NCBI GenBank assembly: GCA_014058105.1
Contig: JACGCM010001441.1
Span: forward strand, 1,426,001-1,490,000
Source of the DNA: Kingdonia uniflora
Lineage: Eukaryota; Streptophyta; Magnoliopsida; Ranunculales; Circaeasteraceae
DNA: 64,000 bases
Direction of reading: 5' to 3'
The number at the start of each line of letters is the position of its first letter. Within the stretch, counting starts at the first letter, position 1. The notes beneath the pieces were generated by a model. It had not been told where the DNA came from, searched no databases, and was given only the letters and a program-made list of their open reading frames with translations. A program made the position numbers and the translations under genes. Positions 1-9,607 of this stretch are shown here, one piece after another.

Positions 1-854
1 ATTAAAAATTGGTAAAACTTGTTTTAACCGCTAGTTTGTATCTTGTTAAAATAATTATAATATATGATATTACTCTTGAAATAGTTATAAGTCTTTCTTG
101 TTCAGTATTCTTTTCTTTTCTTTTACAATTGCAAGCATCTAATTGTGTTACTCACATTTACAGAGCTAATATTTAATTTGTATGCTTTGACAGGTTTACA
201 AATTGATCCAGATTAGTAAAAACACACAAAGGTACTCAAAGGCTCTAATCATTCTGGTAGTGAAACATCTGAGACCCTTCTTTATGGTTTTTTTTTTTTT
301 TTTTTGCATTGGTTAAGTTTACCTGTGATTTAGCTCTGTAATTCAAATAATGAAGTGATTAAGTTCGAACACATTATATTAAATGAAAGTAATATGATTT
401 AGCCAAATATTTTACTTTTTTGTAGAATATGGTGGTGGTCTTGTAGAGAGGATAGGGCAGTGGATTAATAATATTTGATTCTTAATTTTTAATTTTTAAT
501 TTTTTTTGTGTGGTATTAACGTCATTTTAAAAATGTCATTGTTGATATATGAAAATGCTATTACATCACTTTAAATAGGACGTTAAAGGAGTTCAACTAC
601 GTCATTTTTAATGACGTTATTAGTGACGTCAATTGAATAAATTAGTCGGTCGACCACCGGAATTGAGTATTAATAATGTTATTTTTAAGAGTTCAAATAC
701 GTCACTTAATTAATGACGTTAGTGCCTAACTTTCCCCGTCACTAATTTAATGACGTTAGTCCCCACCTTTCCACGTCATTGCCTTCGACAAATGACGTTA
801 AATCCCTTTTACGTCAATTTTTTAATGACGTAAAAACCAATATTTGTTGTAGTG
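1..854. mobile_element. Right end of a CACTA (En/Spm-type) transposon
   Basis: The stretch ends in TTGTTGTAGTG at 854, the usual 3' terminus of plant CACTA elements. The last 300 bases hold many copies of a TGACGTTA/ACGTCA-like subterminal repeat. Bases from about 101 to 854 align clearly with 26050-26804, the right end of the complete CACTA element further on, so the two are members of one family. The left end lies outside the window. The flank from 855 onward reads as gypsy gag on the minus strand, so this copy inserted into a retrotransposon. No transposase coding is visible in this part. Confidence 0.75.
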
Positions 855-1538
855 GTCCTTGTATTTGCGAATTTTTGGAGTATGGAAACCTTTTAGTATT
901 TATATATCGAATAGTTCTTTTGCAATCAGACTTCTTTGTAACTTGGTAAGGTCATCTGTAGTGCCCAGAACTTGCGCTTCGATCAACTCCTTGATGTGCT
1001 GATTCATATGTCCTTGTGTGACATATTAACATGCTGGTTGAGTGGCTTAACGAGAAGGTTGAGGATTATGAGTACCGATACCCTCACTCAAACGATCACG
1101 TACTGGAATTCGAAGTTGAGGTCGTTGTTCTTCCTCTTGACATTTGGAAGGTTAATGTTTGTGCTGAATATTTTTGGAAATAGCTTTGCTGGTCCTCGAG
1201 GTCCCAATCTATCCCGCGCAGAAACTCGGGTGGTCTCTGGCACTTTGATCGCGATCTCTGGTTTGATGAGCCTGTTGAGTATCATACAGAGCTTGTAATG
1301 TAGTTTGTATGGTTATCATCTGGTCTTCCCGTCATTTGAATACTATCAAACGAGTTTGTCGCTCAGCTTTGAGCTCCTCAAACTTTTAGTTTTGTAAGTT
1401 GTTATGGCTCAACTGAAAGATCGAGCTGGACTTCGGTTGTTTGTTGTCTAGAAGTAACCATAATTGAAATTGATAGTAGAGTAAATATATGCCTTAGGAT
1501 ATCGTGGAAATGCCTTCTTTCCCACAGGAGGCGCCAAA
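855..1538 (-). pseudogene. gypsy gag leader and N-terminal gag remnant
   Basis: On the minus strand, reading down from the LTR at 1539, a primer-binding-like site TTTGGCGCCTCCTGTGGG (1521-1538) is followed by decayed gag. The stretch around 860-1010 translates with motifs HIKELIEAQ, LIAKELFD and GFHTPKIRKYKD. The same order occurs in the gag at 34990-35170 (QIKELLEA, IAQELLDG, KYKGTDP). It is truncated at 855 by the CACTA end. In-frame stops are present. It belongs to the same broad gypsy family (Tat/Athila-like) as the 20-40 kb element, but is a separate, diverged copy. Confidence 0.65.
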
Positions 1539-2148
1539 TGTAATGACTTAATTCTGTAAGCTCGAGATGACTCAGAATTAGCTCTTACACCAATGTTCCT
1601 ATGACACAAACTAATGTAAAGTAAGAAATTATACAGGTGATTTAGCATGGAAAATCTCTGAATAGGTAAAAAAACCATGACCTCAGGTTGAGGGTTTTAG
1701 TAACAGTGACTTTTATTGCTTGATGTTGATATCTTATTACAAGTGATCTCTCGAACTATAAATACCTAATTTTATAAATAAGTAATTTGATATTTGAGAA
1801 TCTAGAAAATATGGTTCTCTTGGTGATTTCTCATATATTTTCTGGTCCTTATCTCTTATGAAACTTTTTTTTTATATAGACCTTACCTGTAATTCGTTAT
1901 CGTGCTGAAACACACTCTCCGAATAATATGGTAAGTGGAGGTCGACTGAATAATTGCTGAGTTCGTGAGAGACAGGTGTCTTTGACTTATTCATGCTTTT
2001 CACTTGTACTCGACCCATGTTCTTCATCAGTTTGTGGTGTATGTATCAATATTGTTTATGTCACGTGAAAGATACACGAGTCTAATATGGAGGTGGCTTG
2101 AATTGGAAATAGTTCAAATTTTGTTAGATTGAGGGATAGGTCCCTACA
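1539..2148 (-). repeat. gypsy LTR, minus orientation (5' LTR of the 855-1538 fragment)
   Basis: On the minus strand this starts TGTAGGGACC and ends GTCATTACA, with TG...CA ends, directly next to the primer-binding-like site at 1521-1538. Length is about 610 bp. The terminal sequence resembles the LTR at 39318-40074 (both end near ATTACA before a GTGCC/GCGCC-containing site), which supports one family. Upper boundary chosen from the TG dinucleotide. Confidence 0.6.
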
Positions 2149-2149
2149 T

Positions 2150-2678
2150 TTCCCTCGACCTTTGCCAAACTTGAACTGCCTCAATACCAGATTCATGCAT
2201 TATGCATGTGACATACACAATCAACAACAACACCTGGACTACCAACTGATAAAGAATGTGGATTGTGCACTACAGATAAAATAAAACAAGTCAAAGACAC
2301 CTATCTCCCATGAACTACCAGTTACAAGTCCAACTGCCACTTGACCCTATTTTCAGGAGAACATGCTTATGCATGATAATGAACTGAGAATGAGATCTAT
2401 AAAAATGATGAGTTCCAAAGGATAAATGGGAAAAAAATTTCACACTTCAAGACCAATTTTTTCTAGCTTAAAAGATCATAAAACTTTGCAATCAAACATC
2501 ACCCTTAAGCAATAAAGTTACAGTTACTAAATCCTCAAGTTGAGGCTGTGGTTTTTACCTTTTCAAAGGTTTCCACGCTAATCACATGTGCCATTTCTAT
2601 ATTGAGTTATATCAATTCTTGTCACTGGTACATTTGATGTAAGAGCTAATTTCAAGCTACGAATTAGGCCATTATAGT
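2150..2678 (+). repeat. Related LTR in inverted orientation
   Basis: Several blocks are the reverse complement of the preceding LTR. AGTCAAAGACACCTATCTCC near 2290 matches the complement near 1965-1990. The block at 2515-2590 (tract with GGTTTTTACCTTTTCAAAGG) matches the complement of 1630-1690. TGTAAGAGCTAATT near 2640 matches the complement of 1575-1590. The two LTRs therefore lie head to head. No primer-binding site or gag follows at 2679, so this copy may be a solo or truncated LTR. It is clearly diverged from its partner. Confidence 0.55.
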
Positions 2679-3620
2679 TCTTCTTGTAGTTCTTGTACTT
2701 CTTGAGTAGTATGATTTATTTTTTACACTTGTGGCGTCCCATTATCTCCATGACAAGACTTAAAGCATATTTCATTTTTCAAAATGTTATTCTGGCAACT
2801 TTCATGACAAGATTGCTTCTCACATTTGAGTACATCACAATGTATGTATAGGCCATCAATCTCATAGTTGTTACTATCATTAAGTAATCAGTGTTATTCA
2901 CTTTGGAGGTTGTCTCCTAATTGTTCTTAAGAGCATCCACAGTAGTAGGGTGGGTGGATTTGCCCAAAATCAGGGTGAATCCCATCTACTACAATCCACC
3001 CCACAACAATCGAACGTTAAAACAAGATGAATATCACTTCTCGCATTCTGAACTGTACAGCATCATCAACGTACAGGATCAACCTACATGCCCCCATCTC
3101 AAACGTACAAATCTGTACTACAGTTCTAAACTGCGCGTAATAAGGACCAATAAGGAATTGCCACGTTTTTAAAAAAAAAATTAGCCGCACAGTTTATAAC
3201 TGCGTGGCAACTCCCTACAAGTTTTAGGCATATCTTTGGTTCATTGTTTCAAGTATTATTTTTCCACAGGTCTTATTATTTCAAAGAATAGCATACCCAC
3301 CCCTTACTCCAAGAGTTTCCCAACCCAACCTTTTTCCTCTGTCATCGATGCCGTTAATTGCTTAAAAATGTCAGGAGAGTCTAGTTCGCGATAGAGACAT
3401 TATTTTTCCAAAACTAAACGTAACGTAAACACCGAAGTAAACCGAAGGGGTAACGAATTAGTAATAAGTATTTGGCCGTTACAATTGACTTCGGACAACG
3501 ATCCCTCCCCAACGTCGGACAATTGAGTAGATATCCTTCCGGATGGCTGGGTCCATATTTGTGTTGGATCGGAGGAAATGTCGATAATTTTTGTATAAAT
3601 TTTAAGTGTTATTAACGGAT
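2679..3620. other. No gene recognised
   Basis: AT-rich DNA without a convincing coding region. The ORF at 2921-3172 begins in GAGCATCCACAGTAGTAG, which looks like the end of a small DNA transposon (MITE), but I could not find a matching opposite end. The stretch 3400-3620 may belong to the host copy of the mobile-domain unit that continues after the hAT element at 4779. Confidence 0.4.
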
Positions 3621-4778
3621 TAGGGTTGTACGTCAAACCCGCCAACCTGCCTACCCGACCCGGACCGATCCGAACCGACTGGTTCGGTCCAGGTTTGATC
3701 ACAACCCGGGTCGATTTCAATTAAATATATAACAGCCCGATTATTATCGGTTCGGCTTTGATAATTAGGCTTGGTAACCGGGTTGAACCCGAACCGACCT
3801 TTGTTATATTAAAGGCTATAAAGCCAATCAACTTTCCTCCCTCTCTCCACAACTCATCTCTCTCTCTCTAAAATCTAGCAGCCGACCTTCTCCTACCAAC
3901 ACATCTCTCTTTGAAGCATTTCTTCTACAACAATGGCGCAAGAGGTTAGATATGTTGCTTCACAATGTTGTAGATCAAGTACTTCTCTTCTTGTAGAACG
4001 AGTGATTCTCTTCTACAAATTTCATCATGTATTTTTGATGAAATTTGACGATTGTTGTACCATCACAAATCCTTTTCTTTTCAAGACCACTAAAAGTTGA
4101 AGATCACTAAAAGTTGAAGTTGAAGATGAAGATGTTGCCCATATTGAACCTCCATGGCCTTCCTCTTTCTGTTACACCCATCACAAATCCTTTTCTTTTC
4201 TCTCAAAGGTATGATCACTCACTACTGACCCATCTTAGTGATGATCTATTAATTTGATGATCTTGATCTCAAAAGAGTAGCAATAAAAAGGAAGAGAATG
4301 TTTGAAGCTAGAGGAGACAGATTTGTTGCAGACAGAGACATGGGTGTTATAAGTAACTCTAGTGGGATCATCTTTGGTGAACAGATAAAAGCAAGATCAG
4401 AGATGAATGGAGATCTAGATTATTTGTCATATAATTGTAGGTATTATTACTATGGTGTTTGTACAGCAAAAGCTGCTTAATGGTACAATTAATAGTTGCG
4501 ATGGGTTGTGTTTGTCTCTTGTTTTATGTCGTTTATTTTTCTTGTACCTCAAAGATAATTTATGCTTGGCTAAATTTGAAGAGAATAATCAAAAGTTGGA
4601 CTCTTTGTGCAAACCCGATCTACAAACCCGACCCGACCCAACAGTTCTAGTTCGCTTCCGGTCTGGGTCGTGGAGTATGTCAGTTCGGGTTCGAGTTTGA
4701 AAATTAAAGACCCGGTATTTCCGGGTCGGGTCAGATCCAGGCTTAAACCCGGGCCGACCTGACCCGTGAACAACCCTA
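3621..4778. mobile_element. Non-autonomous hAT-like transposon
   Basis: The element starts TAGGGTTGTACG and ends GTGAACAACCCTA, giving a short terminal inverted repeat TAGGGTTGT. It is bounded by an 8 bp target duplication with one mismatch: TAACGGAT at 3613-3620 and TAACGCAT at 4779-4786. Both subterminal regions (3640-3800 and 4600-4770) are dense in GACCCGACC/GGGTCGGG repeats, a pattern common in plant hAT-type elements. The 1158 bp are too short for a transposase. The middle resembles a captured host gene start (see 3933). Confidence 0.7.
3933..4100 (+). CDS. Small ORF inside the hAT-like element, possibly a captured gene start
   Basis: A 55-codon frame starts in a good context (ACAATGGCG) about 110 bases after a TATA-like CTATAAAGCC and a pyrimidine-rich CTCTCTCT leader, which is the layout of a plant gene start. 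I do not recognise the peptide. A 22-base unit beginning CATCACAAATCC occurs twice, at about 4063 and 4172, so the downstream sequence contains a partial duplication. A further frame at 4298-4480 could be another piece of the same captured sequence. It could equally be a chance ORF. Confidence 0.25.
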   Translation: MAQEVRYVASQCCRSSTSLLVERVILFYKFHHVFLMKFDDCCTITNPFLFKTTKS

Positions 4779-4849
4779 TAACGCATATTGCAACGTGTTC
4801 GATGAAATGCCCGAATGAAAGTCTAACCTGTTAATGAATTTTTTTGCCA

Positions 4850-6531
4850 AGACCGAGATGAAATACAATATAGGGGATCATTGGATAAGGTACTGAAGTG
4901 GTATAGATGGATTACAGGGTACCCGAAGCTGAAGAAATTGGCCGACGATATGGGTTTTGAGGAGTTTTGTTCGATTAAGGCAGATAACTCTGATAACCGG
5001 CCCATTCATGCTCTCGTGGAACGGTGACGGCCTTCCACCCATACCTTTTGCGGGGAAATAGGTTTTACACAGTTAGACTTCGTCATGCTAATGGGATTAA
5101 AGTTTGGGATAGGTCGTGAACTCCCGTACGATGAGAGGTACTCTAAGTTAGAGAAAATAGAAAAGATGTTTTCAGGGATCACAAACACTGGCATTAGGTA
5201 TGGTAACATCACTGTCGCCTATTTAAAAATGTGGAAAGAGCCTTTGAATCCATATATCAACAATTACAGCCCACAAATGGATATCGTGTATGCGGGGTCA
5301 TTTATTACCTATATGATGGGTAATCTCTTCATCTCAAATGGTAGCACATCTCTTTAGGCGTGTTATCTTGCAGCCTTTACAGACTACGATATTATTGGTG
5401 CATCGAATTTTTATTGGGGTACACTGATTATGGTGGCTTTGTATCGGGGACTGGATGAAGTCTCAGTTCTGAAGGGCATAGGAAGGTAAAGAAATAGATC
5501 ACTGGATTCTATGCAATGTTAGAGTTCTGGTTCTTCGAGTGCTGTCGGGTTGGAATGTATCTAGCGAAGGTACAAAACTTTAACCATATTTATCCCCGTA
5601 TGGGTGCTTGGAGAGATGAAAGGGCAAGTACGGGGTCTGAAATCCATCACTCTTTTGCTGTGATCCGAGAAATGATAGAATGGAAGGGCAAAACCAACAT
5701 AAATTGGCAACCATAGCACAGGTCAAGACAATTAATCCATCCAGAGGTAAGAGTTACTTTAACACTGAGCTTCCAGAGAATTCCATTGGTGTCAGTCCCA
5801 TACGGGCACGGTATGTTTTAGTATTTAGGAGGCCGGTGTATGCGTCAGATGACCGGGCATGATAGTGTACCCTATGACCCCCCCGTGAGATTATGGAATT
5901 CCTAAGGTACGATCGAGAGTTATATCAGGGTCTGAAAGATGTGGACTTCTACGATGGTCACAATTATCATGTTTCAGGCGCAGATTACATGACATATTGG
6001 CGTGCCGTTCATCCAAATCCTAAGATCGGTTGTAATTTAGTAAAGAGGGCAAAAAATATTTGGATGGTCGAGGGTGATCTAATGAGGCCCAATGTACACT
6101 TGCCACCTACGTCGAGTTTAGCTACGTCTTTACAGGTGCAAGACTATGGTGTTTAGGCGACCGACGATCCACATGATATGGGATAGTTCATGGATATGGC
6201 GGGAATGAGTGGTCAACGTAGACGCATACCAATCCCGGTGATGCAGGTACCATACCCGTGTCTACCTACGTATAGTATGGATGAGTTGTGGCATCAATCC
6301 CAAGGAATACAGTATGCGGCATATAAAGATACGTGTCAATTAGCTGAACACACGACCGAGTTAGAGGGGGAGCTGAGGCGGGCACAAGAGGTCATCCAAG
6401 AGACTTCCGAAAGACTAGATGAGATTTCCATTTCCTACAAGACAAAGCCAGGTGTACAATGATGTACCTATGACGAGAGTCTCACACGTAGCAGACGTGC
6501 CCGCCAAACAAAGAGAGGTCGTCCCAGTTAG
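4850..6531 (+). pseudogene. Plant mobile domain (PMD) protein, decayed, first copy
   Basis: Reading frames on the plus strand give the hallmarks of the aminotransferase-like plant mobile domain: ALVER-stop-RPSTHTF near 5010-5045, a QLDFVMLMGL block near 5065, YAGSFITYMMGNLF near 5290, and DYDIIGASNFYWGTLIMVALYRGL near 5385-5455. Next come GLKDVDFYDGHNY with TYWRAVHP near 5930-6015 and a glutamate-rich, probably coiled-coil tail (6270-6460). The protein ends RRARQTKRGRPS. PMD proteins occur both as host genes and inside transposons. The copy is dead: the conserved RW in ER-W-RP is TGA, and there are several stops and frameshifts. A second copy lies at 16958-17675. Confidence 0.7.
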
Positions 6532-6549
6532 CCTATCTTTTATTTAGAA

Positions 6550-6700
6550 CTTTGATTTATGTTTTGTTTAAACTACGTTAAGTATTAATATTGTTTAAAC
6601 TATGTTTTGTTTAAACTATGTTTTGGTTTAAAATATACTTCATTATTAATCTTGTTTAAACAATGTTTTTCTAAAACTATGTTTTTTTATCGGGTCACAG
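6550..6700 (+). repeat. Short tandem repeat, TATGTTTTGTTTAAAC units
   Basis: Directly after the mobile-domain gene there are several head-to-tail copies of a roughly 16-18 base unit built on TATGTTTTGTTTAAAC. The same array, longer, follows the second copy at 17700-17900, so the array belongs to the repeated unit. Confidence 0.7.
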
Positions 6701-6859
6701 GAAATTTATTATTATTTGGGCAAACTTGTTGTGCAAGTTACACAACGACCATATTAACGGCTAGTTTTTTTCATCTATAAATGTCATTTATCTTCTATAC
6801 TCTCCTCCCATTTAATCTTTTACACTCTCCTCCTTCCTTACCTTATAAACAAAACCACT

Positions 6860-7092
6860 ATGTCATCCTCAAGCCCCCAATCTAATTTATAAAACCACTC
6901 TCAATCCACAAATACAAACCAACAAGGAAATATCTTTCCTCGTCAATCCGGCGCATTTGATCTATCGCAAATGCCTAACACTTCCCAATATCCGAATCAC
7001 CATGTTTGCCAGCTATTCCCAGAACCCGACAATCAATTTCACTCTCAAACCCATGGATATTACCCTCATTACCCAAACCAAGGATATTACTA
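6860..7092 (+). pseudogene. Second ORF of the mobile-domain unit, cut off by an LTR
   Basis: The frame starts MSSSSPQSN and carries the motifs NQQGN, SGAFDLSQMPNTSQYP and FHSQTHGYYPHYPNQGYY. It is interrupted by the 3' LTR of the Tekay-type element at about 7093. The parallel copy at 18124-18597 continues further. Serine/asparagine/glutamine/tyrosine-rich N-termini like this are seen in transposon-encoded trihelix/SANT-type proteins, but the DNA-binding domain itself is not present, so the function is unknown. Confidence 0.4.
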
Positions 7093-9555
7093 TCACTCCC
7101 CAAAATCCAGTAATCGATAGCTTGACCGATTACTAGATTCTAAGTAGTACAGGTCGGGGAATCCAAAGATTCTACCCCATAAATAGCCAAACCGTAGACA
7201 AATTCTGGCTCGGCTATTCACATATAGCAATAATCATCAGAGTAAAGAAATAACATTAACAATAAAATGCGGAAGCAAAAGATATATATACAAATCAGAA
7301 GAAAATGTAATACAATATCTCAAAATAAACTTAGCAGCATATGCTGAGACACCTACAAAAATCTAGAGCTGAAAGAAATCTGCAGCGGTAAAATCTATCT
7401 CTGAATTGACCAACCACTCGACAGTCCAAGCTAATCAACTTCTGAAATTGTTAAAACACGAGAGTGAGCAAACCACGGCTCATTAAACCTAACAGAACTA
7501 AAAATCCTGCTAATAAAATTGTACTGAAAATAGAGCTAAAGATGAATGTAAAGCAGAAACAGGTAAATACAGTCTAGCAATATACTAATTAATCACAAAG
7601 AACAAAGAGTTGATAAGGAAAAGAGTTAGAGTCAAAAATATAAGAGGAGAGAGAATTAATGATAAGAGGATATGCAATGCCATGACGTGACGTGATGACT
7701 AGGATAATCCCATACTTATCCTAGGTGCAATGTGAAGTGATGCTATAAAATTGATACTCGTAATTCCTAAGTAGTAGGTTGATCAACCGCTAATGTCTAA
7801 TTTCTCAAAGAGATCAGTTAGGGATACACTGGTACGATTTGGTTAAGATCGACGAAGCTAAGGATAGGTCTCACTTGATCAAAGTGGTAATGGGAGTTTA
7901 CAACCAAACGGAGCAATAGACCGTATCCTTTCAAGGAATTTCAACCTCACCGTGGAATAAGTTGGGATCTCCATTACTCTGTCTCATACCATTCCACACT
8001 CCTGAGTGGTTGAATTAGATATGATAGTATCATTCCCAATCTCACCAAATCTTTTAACCCGTTCTTAGGACTCCTTGGATCCTATCGGAGGTTAACCGAA
8101 ACGAAGTGTTCGTGTATCCAATCTCAATAAGTTTTGAAAAATATTATTATAAGCAATAAGATGCAACAGGTGCACAAGAAAACCAATACAGCTGTCGCTC
8201 ACACAGCAGCACAAACCGGATGAATAGGGACTCGGTTGCACCGACTAAGCATAGCCGACACAGCAACCTAACCGTCACTACATCCAACGCATCAATCTCT
8301 TAAGGTTTGAAGGAACATTCAGGGGAAAAGCCATGAGAACACTAACCCAACCACAACTAATTAAGCTCGGGTCCTATACGAACCAAAAAAACAAAGCTCC
8401 CGAATCAAACAAACCTAAACTACAAGTTAACCAAATAACCGAATAATTTCTAGGTTAAATTATAGTTAATTACATAGCATCTCAAAGTCCAATTTAACAC
8501 TCTAAAATAATACACAGAAACTAGTATAAAAGCTTAGTAATGATGGGATAAAACTCGCCTGAAGGCAATTTCGAGTCCTGCGGAAATCCAACTCGGAAAA
8601 CCTACTAAAACCCACAGAACGGCAACAGAACGCCTATCAAGCTAGCACAATCACAAAGAATAACAAACAACCAATCAATTTAAGAAAACGACAATAAACC
8701 CAAACCCTAGAAATCAAACCTACACCGAAATCGAACGAAAGGAACGGAAAAGGAATCGGGAATTTCTTACCGAAGATAGGATCGAAGCTTGCGATGAAGC
8801 GGGCGAAGAATCCTCGAGCGATGGGAAAGATAGGATCAATAGTATGGAGGAGAAGGGAATAGGTTAGGGAGAGGAGAGAAAGAAAAAAAAAGTGAGGAAA
8901 GAAGAGATTAAAACCCAAACACAACTGAAAACGCGCCTCTGTTCGAATAGGAAATGATCCTGTTCGAACAGAGTGAAACGTATTCGAGCAGAAAAAAATC
9001 CTGTTCGAATAAAAAGGGTTTTATTCTAACAGAGGAAAATCCTATTCTAATAGAACTGGTCCTGCCTCTAAAATAAAACCCCATAAACACAACGGATTAC
9101 CCCGGACACCCCGGAATCACCCCAAACCACCAACACCACCACCCAAACACTACTACGAACTCAACAAAGGTTTTTCAAAGTAGAAACACCACCTCCACCG
9201 CCTCACGGCCACCAAAATGCCTAAACCCCCAAAAAGGAATCTTTTCCTTGGGAAACTCTCGAAACCTACCGGCCAATCCAACGGCTTACCGGAACCACAC
9301 CAAACCTCACACACATCAAACAAACATCACTACCAACCCATCTAGGGGTTCCCAAGGCCACAATGCCATCTAATACTAAACCACCGAAAAGAATAAATAG
9401 ATGCATAATGGACAAATAAAATAGATGAAAGAGTATAAGCGGAAAATGAATGTAGAACTTAACTTGAAGGAATGATATGCCGATGAGATTAAAGAATAAG
9501 AATATACCCGGAATGGAAAATGAGCGAATAAAAGGAATAAATGAAATACGGGTCA
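7093..9555 (-). repeat. 3' LTR of the Tekay-type element
   Basis: Nearly the same sequence as 14453-16957, starting TGACCCGTATTTC on the minus strand. It contains a cluster of TTCGAA-like palindromes (8935-9060: CTGTTCGAACAG, ATTCGAGCAG and others). Long frames inside it, such as 8637-8924 minus, also occur in the other LTR and look non-coding. Compared with the 5' LTR it lacks about 45 bases near 9365. Confidence 0.88.
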
Positions 9556-9573
9556 TTTCAATCTACCCCCCTA
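9556..9573 (-). other. Polypurine tract of the Tekay-type element
   Basis: The minus strand reads TAGGGGGGTAGATTGAAA directly before the start of the 3' LTR (TGACCCG). This is the expected site for plus-strand DNA priming. Confidence 0.7.
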
Positions 9574-9607
9574 AAAAAAAAATTGCCCCCGAAATTAAAC
9601 ACATACC

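Noticed and set aside
2921..3172. MITE starting GAGCATCCACAGTAGTAG
   Set aside because: The expected complementary end could not be found downstream.
3400..3720. 106-codon minus frame and several frames at 4452-4786
   Set aside because: They read through GACCCGACC-type subterminal repeats of the hAT-like element; GC-rich repeat frames stay open by composition.
8637..8924. 95-codon frame on the minus strand in the Tekay-type LTR, and its equivalent at 16001-16450
   Set aside because: It lies entirely inside an LTR, is hydrophobic and low in complexity, and the two copies differ by indels. It is not a gene.
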